The notes under the pieces: model-generated
Told to the model about the DNA's origin: nothing
The model's database searches: none
The model's input: only the letters and a program-made list of their open reading frames with translations
Shown here: positions 24,773 to 33,799 of the stretch, one piece after another
Layout of the letters: each line of letters starts with the position of its first letter
Numbering within the stretch: the first letter of the stretch is position 1
Translations under genes and position numbers: made by a program
Assembly (NCBI GenBank): GCA_963747405.1
Contig: CAVVFG010000018.1
Span: 62,001-126,000, forward strand
DNA from: Fodinibacter sp963747405
Lineage (GTDB): Bacteria > Actinomycetota > Actinomycetes > Actinomycetales > Dermatophilaceae
Length of the DNA: 64,000 bases
Direction of reading: 5' to 3'

Positions 24773-25675
24773 ATGCCCTTCCTCGACCGCATCGCCTCAG
24801 CCCCCATCTCCTGGGGTATCTGTGAGGTCCCGGGCTGGGGGCAGATGCTGCCCACCGACCGAGTGCTCAGCGAGATGACCGGCCTGGGGATCACCGCCAC
24901 GGAGTACGGCGCCCCCGGCTTCCTCCCCGCCGACCCCGAGGGCATCCGGGCGGTGCTCGGCGGCCACGGCATGTCGCTGCTCGGCGGCTTCACCCCGCTG
25001 GTGCTGCACGACCCTGCGCGCCGCGAGGACGCGCTGGCCCACACCCGGGCCGTCGCCGACCTGTTCAGCCGGGCGGGCGCGACCACCTTCGTCTCCTGCC
25101 CGGTCATGGACGACGACTGGTCCGTACCCCGGACCCTCGACCGTGACGAGCACCGGCACCTGGTCCGGATGCTCGGCGAGGTCGACGCCATCTGTGCCGA
25201 CGCCGGGCTTCGGCAGGTGCTCCACCCCCACCTCCAGACGGTCGTCGAGACCTCGGCCGACGTCCACCGCGTCCTCGACGACTGCGACGTCGCCTGGTGC
25301 CTCGACACCGGCCACCTCGCCATCGGGGGGACCGACCCCGTCGAGTTCGCCCGCCAGGCCGCCGACCGGGTCGGCCACGTGCACCTCAAGGACGTCCGGA
25401 TGGACCTCGCGCCGCGGATGCTCGACCGCTCCAGCTCGATCATGGAGGGCGTCCAGGCGGGCCTCTTCCCGCCCCTCGGCCAGGGCGACCTCGCCCTCGC
25501 CGACGTCGTCGTCACGCTCGAGCGCGCCGGTTACGAGGGCTGGTACGTCATCGAGCAGGACACCGCGATCACCACCGACCTCCCCGCCGAGGGGCAGGGG
25601 CCGGTGACCGACGTCAAGGACTCGATGCGCTACCTCCGCGACGTCGTCGCGCCCCTGGTGGAGCAGGGCACGTGA
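24773..25675 (+). CDS. iolE: Inosose dehydratase-like TIM-barrel isomerase (IolE/IolH type)
   Basis: 300 residues of the AP-endonuclease-2/xylose-isomerase-like TIM barrel: ASAPISWGICEVPGWGQML at the start, GLGITATEYGAPGFLPAD, VLHPHLQTVVET, CLDTGHLAIGGTD and VGHVHLKDVRMDL, which supply the metal-binding Glu/Asp/His set, and GWYVIEQDTAI at the end. In inositol clusters this fold is IolE (2-keto-myo-inositol dehydratase), IolI or IolH; IolE is the best guess because no other dehydratase is present. AAGGAG precedes ATG 24773 and a LacI operator overlaps it. First gene of an operon of overlapping genes. Confidence 0.78.
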   Translation: MPFLDRIASAPISWGICEVPGWGQMLPTDRVLSEMTGLGITATEYGAPGFLPADPEGIRAVLGGHGMSLLGGFTPLVLHDPARREDALAHTRAVADLFSRAGATTFVSCPVMDDDWSVPRTLDRDEHRHLVRMLGEVDAICADAGLRQVLHPHLQTVVETSADVHRVLDDCDVAWCLDTGHLAIGGTDPVEFARQAADRVGHVHLKDVRMDLAPRMLDRSSSIMEGVQAGLFPPLGQGDLALADVVVTLERAGYEGWYVIEQDTAITTDLPAEGQGPVTDVKDSMRYLRDVVAPLVEQGT

Positions 25676-26652
25676 CGACGGAGCCGCTCGACCTGCTGAC
25701 CCTCGGGCGGGTCAGCGTCGACCTCTACGCGCAGGAGGCGGGCGCGTCCTTCCTCGAGCCCCAGACCTTCGTGAAGTCGATCGGTGGCAGCCCGACCAAC
25801 GTCGCCGTCGCGGGTGCCCGGCTGGGCCTGCGGGCCGCGGTCGCCACCGCCGTCGGGGTGGACCCGCTCGGTGAGTACGTGGTCGCCCGCCTCGCCGCCC
25901 TCGGGGTACAGACGCGGTTCGTCAGGTGGGAGGCCGGCGGCCGCACCCCCGTGGTTCTCGTGGCGCTCGAGGACCCTGCCGAGCCGACCATCACGTTCCT
26001 GCGCGCGGCGGACGCCCCCGACACGGCGATTCCGCCGGACGCCGTCGACGAGCGCACCCTGGCCGCGGCCCGGGTGTTGTGGATGAGCGGCAGCGCGCTG
26101 GCGACCGGCGCCACTGCCAGCACGGCCGCACGCTGGATGGAGCAACGGGCGGGCCGGCCGCACACGGTCCTCGACCTCGACCACCGGCCGGACCTGTGGG
26201 CCGACCCGTCGGAGGCGACGGACGCCGCCCAGCGGGCGATCGCCCGCAGCAGCGTGGTGATCGGCAACCGTGCCGAGTGCGCGATGGCCGTCGGTACGAC
26301 GGACCCGCACGATGCAGCCGACGCGCTGCTGGCTCGGGGGGTCTCGGTCGCCGTCGTCAAGATGGGTGCCGACGGGGTGCTCCTGGCCTCGGCCGAGGAG
26401 CGGGTCGTCGTCGAGCCGATCCGGGTGACAGTGCGCTGCGGCTCCGGGGCCGGCGATGCCTTCGGGGGCGCCCTCGCGACCGGCCTGGTGCGCGGCTGGT
26501 CGCTGTCGAGGATCGGGCAGCTCGCCAACGCCGCCGGGGCGCTCGTGACCTCGCGGCTCACCTGCGCCGACGCGATGCCGACCCTGCCCGAGCTCGAGGC
26601 CTTCGCGGCGAGCTCGGCGACCATCCGAGAGCGGGTTCCCGGCCATGGCTGA
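25672..26652 (+). CDS. iolC: 5-dehydro-2-deoxygluconokinase (PfkB family)
   Basis: 326 residues of the ribokinase/PfkB family: LDLLTLGRVSVDLYAQEAG, the GGSPTNVAVAGARLGL motif, TITFLRAADAPD typical of IolC, LDLDHRPDLW, and the C-terminal anion-hole and catalytic motif CGSGAGDAFGGALATGL. IolC phosphorylates 5-dehydro-2-deoxy-D-gluconate in inositol breakdown. It starts at GTG 25672, overlapping the previous stop (GTGA), and overlaps the next gene by 8 nt. Confidence 0.93.
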   Translation: MTTEPLDLLTLGRVSVDLYAQEAGASFLEPQTFVKSIGGSPTNVAVAGARLGLRAAVATAVGVDPLGEYVVARLAALGVQTRFVRWEAGGRTPVVLVALEDPAEPTITFLRAADAPDTAIPPDAVDERTLAAARVLWMSGSALATGATASTAARWMEQRAGRPHTVLDLDHRPDLWADPSEATDAAQRAIARSSVVIGNRAECAMAVGTTDPHDAADALLARGVSVAVVKMGADGVLLASAEERVVVEPIRVTVRCGSGAGDAFGGALATGLVRGWSLSRIGQLANAAGALVTSRLTCADAMPTLPELEAFAASSATIRERVPGHG

Positions 26653-27580
26653 GCACGAGAAGGCGCTGAGCGACAAGGACTTCCACGCCCTGACCGAGGC
26701 GCGCGTCCGGGACCCCCACAGCCTGCCGCATGCCCTCGCGGGCCGTCCTCGACGCCCCCTCGTGGGCGCCGACGGCCAGATGCTCCTCCTCGCCGCCGAC
26801 CACACCTCCCGCGGCAAGCTCGCGGTCGGCACGGACCCGATGGCCGCGGCCGACCGTCACTCCCTCCTCGACCGCCTCCTCACCGGCCTGGCCGACCCCC
26901 GGGTCGACGGTGTGCTCGGCAGCGCGGACGTCCTCGAGGAGCTCGCACTGCTCGGCGCGCTCGACGGCCGGCTCGCGGTCGGCACGATGAACCGCGGCGG
27001 CATCGCCGGCGCCCGCTGGGAGCTGGACGACCGGCTCACCGCCTACGACGCCGAGCACGTGCTCTCGCTCGGGCTCGACGGTGGCAAGACGCTGCTGCGA
27101 GTCGAGCCGACCGACCCGGGGGTGCCCCGCACGCTCGAGACGGTCGCCCGGCTCACGACGGCGCTCGCCGACGCCGGGGTGATGGCACTCGTCGAGCCAC
27201 TCCCGTACCGCCGGCGGGACGACGGTGGGCTCGAGCTCGACCCGTCCGAGGACGCACTGGTCCGGATGGTCGCCATCGCCAGCGGCCTCGGGTCCTCCTC
27301 GGCGCACACCTGGCTCAAGATCCCGGCCACCGCCGACCCGACCCGCGTCGCCGCCGCCACGACCTGCCCCATCCTGCTGCTCGGCGGTGACGCCGGCCGC
27401 GAGCACGAGCTGGTCTTCGGCGGCTGGGAGAGGGCGCTGGCCGTTCCGAACATTCGCGGCCTGGTGCCCGGACGTGCCCTGCTCTACCCCGAGGTGCTCA
27501 GCGTTCGCGACGCCGTCGACCGCGCCGGTGCCCTTGTCCACCCTGCTGCCGCACCGTCCCCCGAGGAGACCCTCCCGTGA
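26645..27580 (+). CDS. Cgl0159-type (beta/alpha)8 aldolase-like protein
   Basis: 311 residues: GADGQMLLLAADHTSRGKL near the N-terminus, DGVLGSADVLEELALLGAL, GTMNRGGIAG, a DGGKTLLRVEP segment with a candidate Schiff-base Lys, ALVEPLPYRRRDDGGLEL, TWLKIPATADPTRV and PILLLGGDAGREHELVFGGW. It resembles the uncharacterised (beta/alpha)8 protein located beside iolC in Corynebacterium inositol clusters. Class I aldolase-like features and the absence of another IolJ suggest that it cleaves 2-deoxy-5-keto-gluconate 6-phosphate to dihydroxyacetone phosphate and malonate semialdehyde; this is inference. Confidence 0.8.
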   Translation: MAEHEKALSDKDFHALTEARVRDPHSLPHALAGRPRRPLVGADGQMLLLAADHTSRGKLAVGTDPMAAADRHSLLDRLLTGLADPRVDGVLGSADVLEELALLGALDGRLAVGTMNRGGIAGARWELDDRLTAYDAEHVLSLGLDGGKTLLRVEPTDPGVPRTLETVARLTTALADAGVMALVEPLPYRRRDDGGLELDPSEDALVRMVAIASGLGSSSAHTWLKIPATADPTRVAAATTCPILLLGGDAGREHELVFGGWERALAVPNIRGLVPGRALLYPEVLSVRDAVDRAGALVHPAAAPSPEETLP

Positions 27581-28464
27581 GCAACCACCACCGCACCGGC
27601 ACCCTGGCCGGCACCGACACCCTCGTCACCGTCACGCCCGAACAGGCCGGCTGGGCCTACAGCGGGCTCGAAGTGTTCGACCTCGGAGCCGGCGTCATCG
27701 CCCGGGTGCTCGACGGCGTCGAGGGTGTCCTCGTCCCACTGTCGGCGACCGACGTGCGCGTCACTGTCGACGGCGAAGCCCACACCCTGCGCGGGCGCAC
27801 CGGTGTCTTCGACGCCGTCTCGGACTGGATGTACCTCCCGCTGGGCTCCGAGGTCGAGATCGTGGCCGCGACCGGCGAGGTGGCGCTCTGCACGGCGCGG
27901 GCGACCGAGCGCTTCCCGGTGAGGGTGACCGCGGCCGGGGACGTGCCGGTGGAGGTCCGCGGCGGCGGCCGCGCCTCCCGCCAGGTCACCAACATCGCGA
28001 CCCCCGGCTCCTTCGCCGGCGCCGACAAGATCAACGTCTGCGAGGTGCTCACGCCCGGCGGCAACGTGTCGTCGTGGCCGCCGCACCGCCACGACGGCAT
28101 CGGCGACTGCGCGCCCACCAACGAGGAGATCTACTACTTCCGGATGGGCCGCCTCGACGCCCCGCACGGCCACCCGCACGGGCAGGGCCTGTTCCGCGTC
28201 TACACCGTCGACGGGTCCTTCGACGAGACGGTGACCGTGCTCGACGGCGACGTGTACCTCGTGCCCGAGGGCTACCACGGCCCCTCGACTGCCCAGCCGG
28301 AGTACCCGATGTACTTCCTCAACGTGCTCGCCGGCCCGGCCGACGACCGCACCATGGCGTTCTGCGACGACCCGGACCACCACTGGATCCGCGAGGCATG
28401 GGCCGAGCAGGGCCAGGACCCGCGGCTCCCGATGACCTCCGCCTCGGGGCGGGTGACCCGTTGA
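27577..28464 (+). CDS. iolB: 5-deoxy-glucuronate isomerase
   Basis: 295 residues with the KduI/IolB two-cupin fold. The second cupin shows VLTPGGNVSSWPPHRHDG and then PTNEEIYYFRMGRLDAPHGH and GDVYLVPEGYHGPSTA, which carry the metal-binding His/Glu. IolB converts 5-deoxy-D-glucuronate to 5-dehydro-2-deoxy-D-gluconate, the substrate of IolC. GTG 27577 overlaps the previous stop by 4 nt and the next TTG overlaps this stop (TTGA). Length is normal for the family. Confidence 0.95.
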   Translation: MSNHHRTGTLAGTDTLVTVTPEQAGWAYSGLEVFDLGAGVIARVLDGVEGVLVPLSATDVRVTVDGEAHTLRGRTGVFDAVSDWMYLPLGSEVEIVAATGEVALCTARATERFPVRVTAAGDVPVEVRGGGRASRQVTNIATPGSFAGADKINVCEVLTPGGNVSSWPPHRHDGIGDCAPTNEEIYYFRMGRLDAPHGHPHGQGLFRVYTVDGSFDETVTVLDGDVYLVPEGYHGPSTAQPEYPMYFLNVLAGPADDRTMAFCDDPDHHWIREAWAEQGQDPRLPMTSASGRVTR

Positions 28465-29636
28465 AGCCTCGCATCGGCATCGCCGTGCTCGGCCTCGGCT
28501 GGATGGGCCAGGCCCACTCCCGCTCCGCGCGCCGCATCCCCGGCCACTTCCCGCAGCGGTCCTTCGACCCGCACCTCGTCGTGTGCGCCGACCCAGTGGC
28601 CGACCGTCGCCGCCAGGCGGTCGAGGACTTCGGGTTCGAGCGGGCGGTGGAGGACTGGCGCGAGGCCGTCATGGCCCCCGACGTGGACGCGGTGTGGGTG
28701 ACCGCACCGAACATGCTGCACCTGCCGATGATCGAGGCCGCGACGGCCGCCGGGAAGGCGGTCTTCAGCGAGAAGCCGATCGGCGGCCGGCCGGAGCACG
28801 CGGTGGCGGCCCTCGGCCATGCGCAGGCCGCTGGCGTCGTCACCGGCGTCGGCTACTGCTACCTCTGGTCACCGCTCGTCCTGCACGCCCGCGAGCTCAT
28901 CGCCAGCGGTGCGATCGGCGAGGTCACTCACTACCGCGGGCGCTTCCTGTCGATGTACGGCAGTGACCCGCTGGGCCTGCTCACCTGGCGGTTCTTCCTC
29001 GACCAGGCGGGCTACGGGGTCACGAGCGACATCCTCAGCCACTCGGTCGCGATGGCGCAGTTCATCGTCGGGCCGATCACCGAGGTCGTCGGGATGGCCA
29101 ACACGACGATCCCTCGTCGGCCGCTCCCGACCGGTGCCGCCAGCCACTACGGCACGGGGAGCCCGCAGGACCCGACGGGGGAGGTCGAGAACGAGGACTT
29201 CGCCTCGATGCTGTGCCGGTTCCAGGCCGGGGCCACCGGGACGTTCGAGGCCAGTCGCACGGTCGTCGGGCCGGAGAGCCAGAACGCCTTCGAGGTCTAC
29301 GGGACCAAGGGCTCGCTCGCCTGGAACCACGAGCGGATCAACGAGCTGCAGTACTACGCGGTGACCGACTCCCCGGACTCCGGGTACACGACGATCTTCG
29401 GCGGTGAGCGCTTCCCGTTCCACGGCGCGTTCGTCCCAGGGCAGGCGAACAGCATCGGCTTCGAGGACCTCATCACCATCCAGGACTTCGCCTTCCTCGA
29501 GGCGCTGGCCACCGGCACGGCGTTCAGCCCGGGGTTCGCCGAGGCCGTCGACGTCGTCAGCGTGCAGCAGGCGCTCATCGACTCGTGGGAGTCGCGGGGC
29601 TGGCAGGGCGTGCAGGACCTCCAGGAGACCAGATGA
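28461..29636 (+). CDS. Gfo/Idh/MocA-family oxidoreductase, probable inositol-pathway dehydrogenase
   Basis: 391 residues. Rossmann start IGIAVLGLGWMGQAHSRSA, then VDAVWVTAPNMLHLPM and the EKP signature KAVFSEKPIGG; the second domain has YCYLWSPLVLHARELIASG, LDQAGYGVTSDILSHSVAMA with the catalytic-type Asp/His, and NEDFASMLCRFQAGATGTFE. It starts at TTG 28461, overlapping the iolB stop. Members of this branch sit between iolB and iolD in actinobacterial clusters. It may be myo-inositol 2-dehydrogenase (IolG) or act on an inositol isomer; the sequence does not decide. Confidence 0.88.
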   Translation: MKPRIGIAVLGLGWMGQAHSRSARRIPGHFPQRSFDPHLVVCADPVADRRRQAVEDFGFERAVEDWREAVMAPDVDAVWVTAPNMLHLPMIEAATAAGKAVFSEKPIGGRPEHAVAALGHAQAAGVVTGVGYCYLWSPLVLHARELIASGAIGEVTHYRGRFLSMYGSDPLGLLTWRFFLDQAGYGVTSDILSHSVAMAQFIVGPITEVVGMANTTIPRRPLPTGAASHYGTGSPQDPTGEVENEDFASMLCRFQAGATGTFEASRTVVGPESQNAFEVYGTKGSLAWNHERINELQYYAVTDSPDSGYTTIFGGERFPFHGAFVPGQANSIGFEDLITIQDFAFLEALATGTAFSPGFAEAVDVVSVQQALIDSWESRGWQGVQDLQETR

Positions 29637-31477
29637 GCACCATTCGCATCACCACCGCCGAGGCGCTGGTCCGCTATCTCGTCGCGCAACGCACCGAGGT
29701 CGACGGGCAGGAGGTCCCGCTCTACCCGGGCGTCTTCGCGATCTTCGGCCACGGCAACGTCACGAGCCTGGGCCACGCGCTCGAGCAGCACCGAGACGAG
29801 CTCCCGGTGTGGCGCGGGCAGACCGAGGAGGGCATGGGGCTCGCAGCGGTCGCGTTCGGCAAGGCCACCCGGCGCCGGCAGGTCATGGTCGCCACGAGCT
29901 CCATCGGCCCCGGTGCGACGAACATGGTCACCGCCGCCGGCGTCGCCATGTCCAACCGGATCCCCGCACTGTTCATCGCCGGCGACGCCTTCACCTCCCG
30001 GCTCCCCGACCCGGTCCTGCAGCAGGTCGAGCACTTCGGCGACCCGACGACGACGGTCAACGACGCCTTCCGCCCCGTCGTGCGCTACTGGGACCGGATC
30101 ACCCACCCGGCGCAGCTGCTGAACTCGCTTCCGCAGGTGACCCGCACGCTGCTGGACCCGGCCGACTGCGGCCCTGCGTTCCTCGGCCTGCCGCAGGACG
30201 TGGCGGCTGCGGCCTACGACTACCCGGAGGCCTTCTTCGAGCCGGTGGTGCACACCGTGCCTCGGCCCCGTGCGGCGACCGCGGAGATCGCGCGCGCCGC
30301 GGAGGTCCTGGCGGGCGCCGAGCGGCCGGTCATCATCGCGGGGGGTGGCGTCCACTACTCCCTCGCGGAGGCAGAGCTCGCGCAGTTCGCGACTCGCCAC
30401 CGCATCCCGGTCGTCGAGACGGTCGCCGGGAAGTCCAGCCTCGTCGGGGACCACCCCCGCTACACCGGCCCGCTCGGGGTGACCGGGGCGGACGAGGCGA
30501 ACGAAGCCGCCGCCCGGGCCGACGTCGTGCTCGCCGTCGGCACCCGGCTGAACGACTTCAACACCGGCTCGTGGACGCTCTTCTCCGAGAGCACCACGCT
30601 GATCGGCCTCAACACGGCGCGGTTCGACGCGACCAAGCACCGTTCCGTCCCGGTCGTCGGTGACGCGCGCGAGAGCCTCGTCGAGCTGTCCGAGCTGCTG
30701 GGCGACTGGGTCGCACCGGAGGAGTGGACGAACGCCGGCGTGGCGCTGCGCGAGCGGCTCGGCCGCTTCATCGCCGGCCGGCTGGCCGACGACGGTGCCC
30801 TGCCGCTGAGCTACGCGCAGGTCATCGGGGCGCTGCACCGCTCGGCCACACCGCAGGACTACGTCATGACCGCCGCCGGGGGCCTGCCCGGCGAGCTCAA
30901 CATCAACTGGCTCAGCAAGGCGGTCGCGACCTTCGACTGCGAGTACGGATTCTCCTGCATGGGCTACGAGATCGCCGGAGCCTGGGGTGCCGCCTTCGCG
31001 CGCACCGAGGGTGAGGTGCTCTGCCTCGTCGGCGACGGCTCCTACCTGATGCTCAACAGCGAGATCTACTCCTCGGTGCTGTCGGGCAAGAAGTTCATCC
31101 TCCTCGTCTGCGACAACGCGGGGTTCGCCGTCATCGAGCGACTCCAGCGGGGCCAGGGCGGCAACCCCTACAACAACATGCTGCGCGACGCGCGGGGCCC
31201 GAACAGCGACGTCCGCGTCGACTTCGTCGCACATGCGGCGTCGCTCGGCGCCCACGCGACGCGGGCGTCCTCCATCTCCGAGCTTGAGGCGGCGATCGAG
31301 CAGGCGCGGGCCCATGACCGCACCAGCGTCATCGTCATCCACGTGCGCGAGTCCGACTGGACCGAGGGAAACCTCTTCTGGCAGGTCGGCGTCCCCGAGG
31401 TCAGCGAGCTCGAGTCGGTGCGCCGGGCCCGGGCCGCGCACGAGGCCGGGCTGGCAACCCAGCGACGCGGTACGTGA
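29633..31477 (+). CDS. iolD: 3D-(3,5/4)-trihydroxycyclohexane-1,2-dione acylhydrolase, ThDP-dependent
   Basis: 614 residues of the ThDP-binding family. Visible are FAIFGHGNVTSLGHAL, the active-site Glu region RGQTEEGMGLAAVAFGKA, central domain RPVIIAGGGVHYSLAE, and the ThDP/Mg motif LVGDGSYLMLNSEI ending in VCDNAGF. Family-specific GGLPGELNINW and LQRGQGGNPYNNM mark it as IolD, which hydrolytically opens the inositol ring dione. ATG 29633 overlaps the previous stop (ATGA), and the LacI gene starts at GTG 31474 over this stop. Confidence 0.95.
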   Translation: MSTIRITTAEALVRYLVAQRTEVDGQEVPLYPGVFAIFGHGNVTSLGHALEQHRDELPVWRGQTEEGMGLAAVAFGKATRRRQVMVATSSIGPGATNMVTAAGVAMSNRIPALFIAGDAFTSRLPDPVLQQVEHFGDPTTTVNDAFRPVVRYWDRITHPAQLLNSLPQVTRTLLDPADCGPAFLGLPQDVAAAAYDYPEAFFEPVVHTVPRPRAATAEIARAAEVLAGAERPVIIAGGGVHYSLAEAELAQFATRHRIPVVETVAGKSSLVGDHPRYTGPLGVTGADEANEAAARADVVLAVGTRLNDFNTGSWTLFSESTTLIGLNTARFDATKHRSVPVVGDARESLVELSELLGDWVAPEEWTNAGVALRERLGRFIAGRLADDGALPLSYAQVIGALHRSATPQDYVMTAAGGLPGELNINWLSKAVATFDCEYGFSCMGYEIAGAWGAAFARTEGEVLCLVGDGSYLMLNSEIYSSVLSGKKFILLVCDNAGFAVIERLQRGQGGNPYNNMLRDARGPNSDVRVDFVAHAASLGAHATRASSISELEAAIEQARAHDRTSVIVIHVRESDWTEGNLFWQVGVPEVSELESVRRARAAHEAGLATQRRGT

Positions 31478-32523
31478 TGGCCCCGGAGAACGGGGACGCC
31501 GTGGCAGGTCCCGAACCTCACGGGCACCCGACGATCCGGGACGTGGCGGCACGGGCCGGGGTCTCGAAGTCCTTGGTGTCGCTCGCCCTGCAGAACGCGC
31601 CGCGGGTCGCACCGCGCACTCGCACGCTCATCCTCGCCGCGGCCGACGAGCTCGGGTACCGACGCAACGCCGCCGCCCACGCCCTCGGAGCCCGGCGCAC
31701 CCGCACCATCGGGGTGTTCGTCCTCGACCTGCACAACCCGGTGACCGCCGATGTGCTCGACGCCGTGCAGACCGAGGCACGGCGGCGTGACTACCGCACT
31801 CTGGTCGTCGTCGGTGGTGAGGACGACCAGGCCGAGCGGGCCGAGCTCGAGAAGCTCCTGGAGTTCCGGGTCGAGGGGATCATCGCTCTCGGTCACCGTC
31901 TCCCGGCCGGGCTCGACCAGGCGCTCACGGCCGACTGCCCAGGGGTCGTCATCGGCAGTGCCCCCAAGGGGGTCGCGCACCTGGACTCGATCAGCAACGA
32001 CGACGTGGTGGGCGCGGGCCTCGCGGTCGACCACCTCGTTGCCCTGGGCCACGAGCGGATCGTCCACGTCGACGGGGGCACCAGCGCGGTCGCCCGCGAC
32101 CGGCGCCGGGGGTACCGCCAGGCGATGAGACGTCACGGCCTCCAGCACGCAGTCGCGGTGTTTCCCGGGTTGTTCACCGAGGAGGGGGGCTACCACGGCG
32201 CGGCCCGAGCCATGGAGGCCGAGCACCCCCCCACCGCCCTGTTCGTCGTCAACGACCTCGCGGCGATGGGTGCCCTGGCGGCGGTCGCTGATTTCGGAAG
32301 GTCGGTGCCGGAGGACGTCTCGGTCGTCGGCTACGACGGCACCCGGCTGGCCGGCATCCGCCCGGTGTCACTGACCACCGTGGCCCAGCCGCTCCACGAC
32401 CTGGGGACTCTCGCGGTCGCGCGGCTGTGTGGTCGGCTCGACGGAGAGCCCTCCTCGCAGTCGCAGACCCACCTGCCCCCCGCCCTCGTCGAGCGGCGGA
32501 CCACCGGTCCGCCCCACACGTGA
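31474..32523 (+). CDS. LacI-family regulator of the inositol operon
   Basis: 349 residues: N-terminal helix-turn-helix PTIRDVAARAGVSKSLVSLAL with the hinge segment NAAAHALGARRTRTIGVFVL, then the sugar-binding periplasmic fold (SNDDVVGAGLAVDHLVALGH, RRRGYRQAMRRHGL, TALFVVNDLAAMGALAAV, DVSVVGYDGTRLAGI). It is the last of the strictly overlapping genes (GTG 31474), so it is expressed from the operon it probably represses. The operator with central CG at 24741-24762 is the likely target and an inositol-pathway intermediate the likely inducer. Confidence 0.9.
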   Translation: MMAPENGDAVAGPEPHGHPTIRDVAARAGVSKSLVSLALQNAPRVAPRTRTLILAAADELGYRRNAAAHALGARRTRTIGVFVLDLHNPVTADVLDAVQTEARRRDYRTLVVVGGEDDQAERAELEKLLEFRVEGIIALGHRLPAGLDQALTADCPGVVIGSAPKGVAHLDSISNDDVVGAGLAVDHLVALGHERIVHVDGGTSAVARDRRRGYRQAMRRHGLQHAVAVFPGLFTEEGGYHGAARAMEAEHPPTALFVVNDLAAMGALAAVADFGRSVPEDVSVVGYDGTRLAGIRPVSLTTVAQPLHDLGTLAVARLCGRLDGEPSSQSQTHLPPALVERRTTGPPHT

Positions 32524-32575
32524 TCATCGCTGCGGCCCTGCCGAAGCGTCCCGGCACCAACCAAGGATGTGAGTC

Positions 32576-33619
32576 ATGCCGTTGACGTCACTGCCCACCC
32601 CGCGAACCCCAGAGTCGGCGGACGCACCGCCGCTGCGCTGGGGCATCCTGGGCACGGGATGGATCGCACAGGCCTTCGTGACGTCCCTGCGGGGACACAC
32701 CCGCCAGCGGGTGCAGGCCCTCGGGTCGCGCACCGCGCAGGCCGCGAGGCAGGCCGCCGGGGCCTGGAGCGTCCCGGTTGCCCACGGCTCCTACGAGGCG
32801 CTGGTCGCCGACCCATCCGTCGACGTGGTGTACGTCGCCACGCCGCACAACTACCACCTGCCGCACGCGCTGCTCGCCATCGGGGCCGGCAAGCACGTGC
32901 TCGTCGAGAAGCCCGTCGGCCTCGATGCGGCCGAGGCCCGCGCGATCGGGGCGGCCGCTGCTCGCGCCGGCGTCTTCTGCATGGAGGCGATGTGGAGCCT
33001 CTTCCTGCCGAAGTTCGACGTCGTTCGGCAGATCCTCGAGCAGGACGTGCTCGGGGAGGTCGTCGCGGCGCAGGCGGACATGGGCGAGCGCTTCGACGTG
33101 CCCCACCGCATCATGCGCGCCGAGCTCGCCGGGGGCCCCCTGCTTGACCTCGGCACCTACGCCGTGACCTTCGCGACCTGGACGTTGGGGCAGCCCGACG
33201 CGGTGACGGCGGTCGCGACGGCGGCCCCGAACGGGATCAACGGACAGCTCGCGATCGCCTTGGCCACCCCGGCCGGGGCCACGGCATCGCTGCACACCTC
33301 GATCCTCGCCGACAGCGCGACGACCGCCAGTGTCATCGGCACCGAGGGCCGGATGGACCTCGGGACCCGGTACTACCTGCCGGGACCGATGACCCTGCAC
33401 CAGCGGGGTGGACGGCCCCTCGCGTGGGAGGAGCCGAAGGTGGAGCACGACGCCCTGCACTTCGAGGCCGCCGAGGTCGCTCGGCGGGTCCACGCGGGCG
33501 AGACCGGGTCGCCGCTGCGGCCGTGGGCGGACACCATCGCGACCCTCGAGGTGATGGACCGGATCCGGGCGGCAACCGGGCTGCACTTCAGCGAGGCGCT
33601 GGCCGCCCGTGAGGCCTGA
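32576..33619 (+). CDS. Gfo/Idh/MocA-family oxidoreductase
   Basis: 347 residues: Rossmann start WGILGTGWIAQAFVTSL, VDVVYVATPHNYHLPHALLA, EKP motif KHVLVEKPVGLDAAEA, then CMEAMWSLFLPKFDVVR and LAGGPLLDLGTYAVTFATW. The last two blocks are typical of the dihydrodiol dehydrogenase/glucose-fructose oxidoreductase-like branch. It lies 52 bp after the LacI gene with AAGGATG before ATG 32576, probably the last gene of the inositol operon. A role on inositol isomers or related sugars is inferred from position only. Confidence 0.88.
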   Translation: MPLTSLPTPRTPESADAPPLRWGILGTGWIAQAFVTSLRGHTRQRVQALGSRTAQAARQAAGAWSVPVAHGSYEALVADPSVDVVYVATPHNYHLPHALLAIGAGKHVLVEKPVGLDAAEARAIGAAAARAGVFCMEAMWSLFLPKFDVVRQILEQDVLGEVVAAQADMGERFDVPHRIMRAELAGGPLLDLGTYAVTFATWTLGQPDAVTAVATAAPNGINGQLAIALATPAGATASLHTSILADSATTASVIGTEGRMDLGTRYYLPGPMTLHQRGGRPLAWEEPKVEHDALHFEAAEVARRVHAGETGSPLRPWADTIATLEVMDRIRAATGLHFSEALAAREA

Positions 33620-33799
33620 GCGCCCCCAGCGCCGAGACCGGTCGTTGACGGCGCGGACGCGTTCCCACCGACGTGGACGAACGAGCGCTCGCCGGCCCGT
33701 GACGGGCAGGGCGTCCCCCGCGTTCCTGACGCCGGCCCGGGTTCGACTCGCCTGATCCACGTCGTCGGCAGCGGCAACGTGACCATCCCGAACGCGTCG

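Noticed and set aside
33728..33760. tRNA-like T-arm (GGGTTCGACTC)
   Set aside because: The flanks do not pair as a T-stem and no acceptor, D or anticodon arm could be found; no tRNA genes were recognised in the window.
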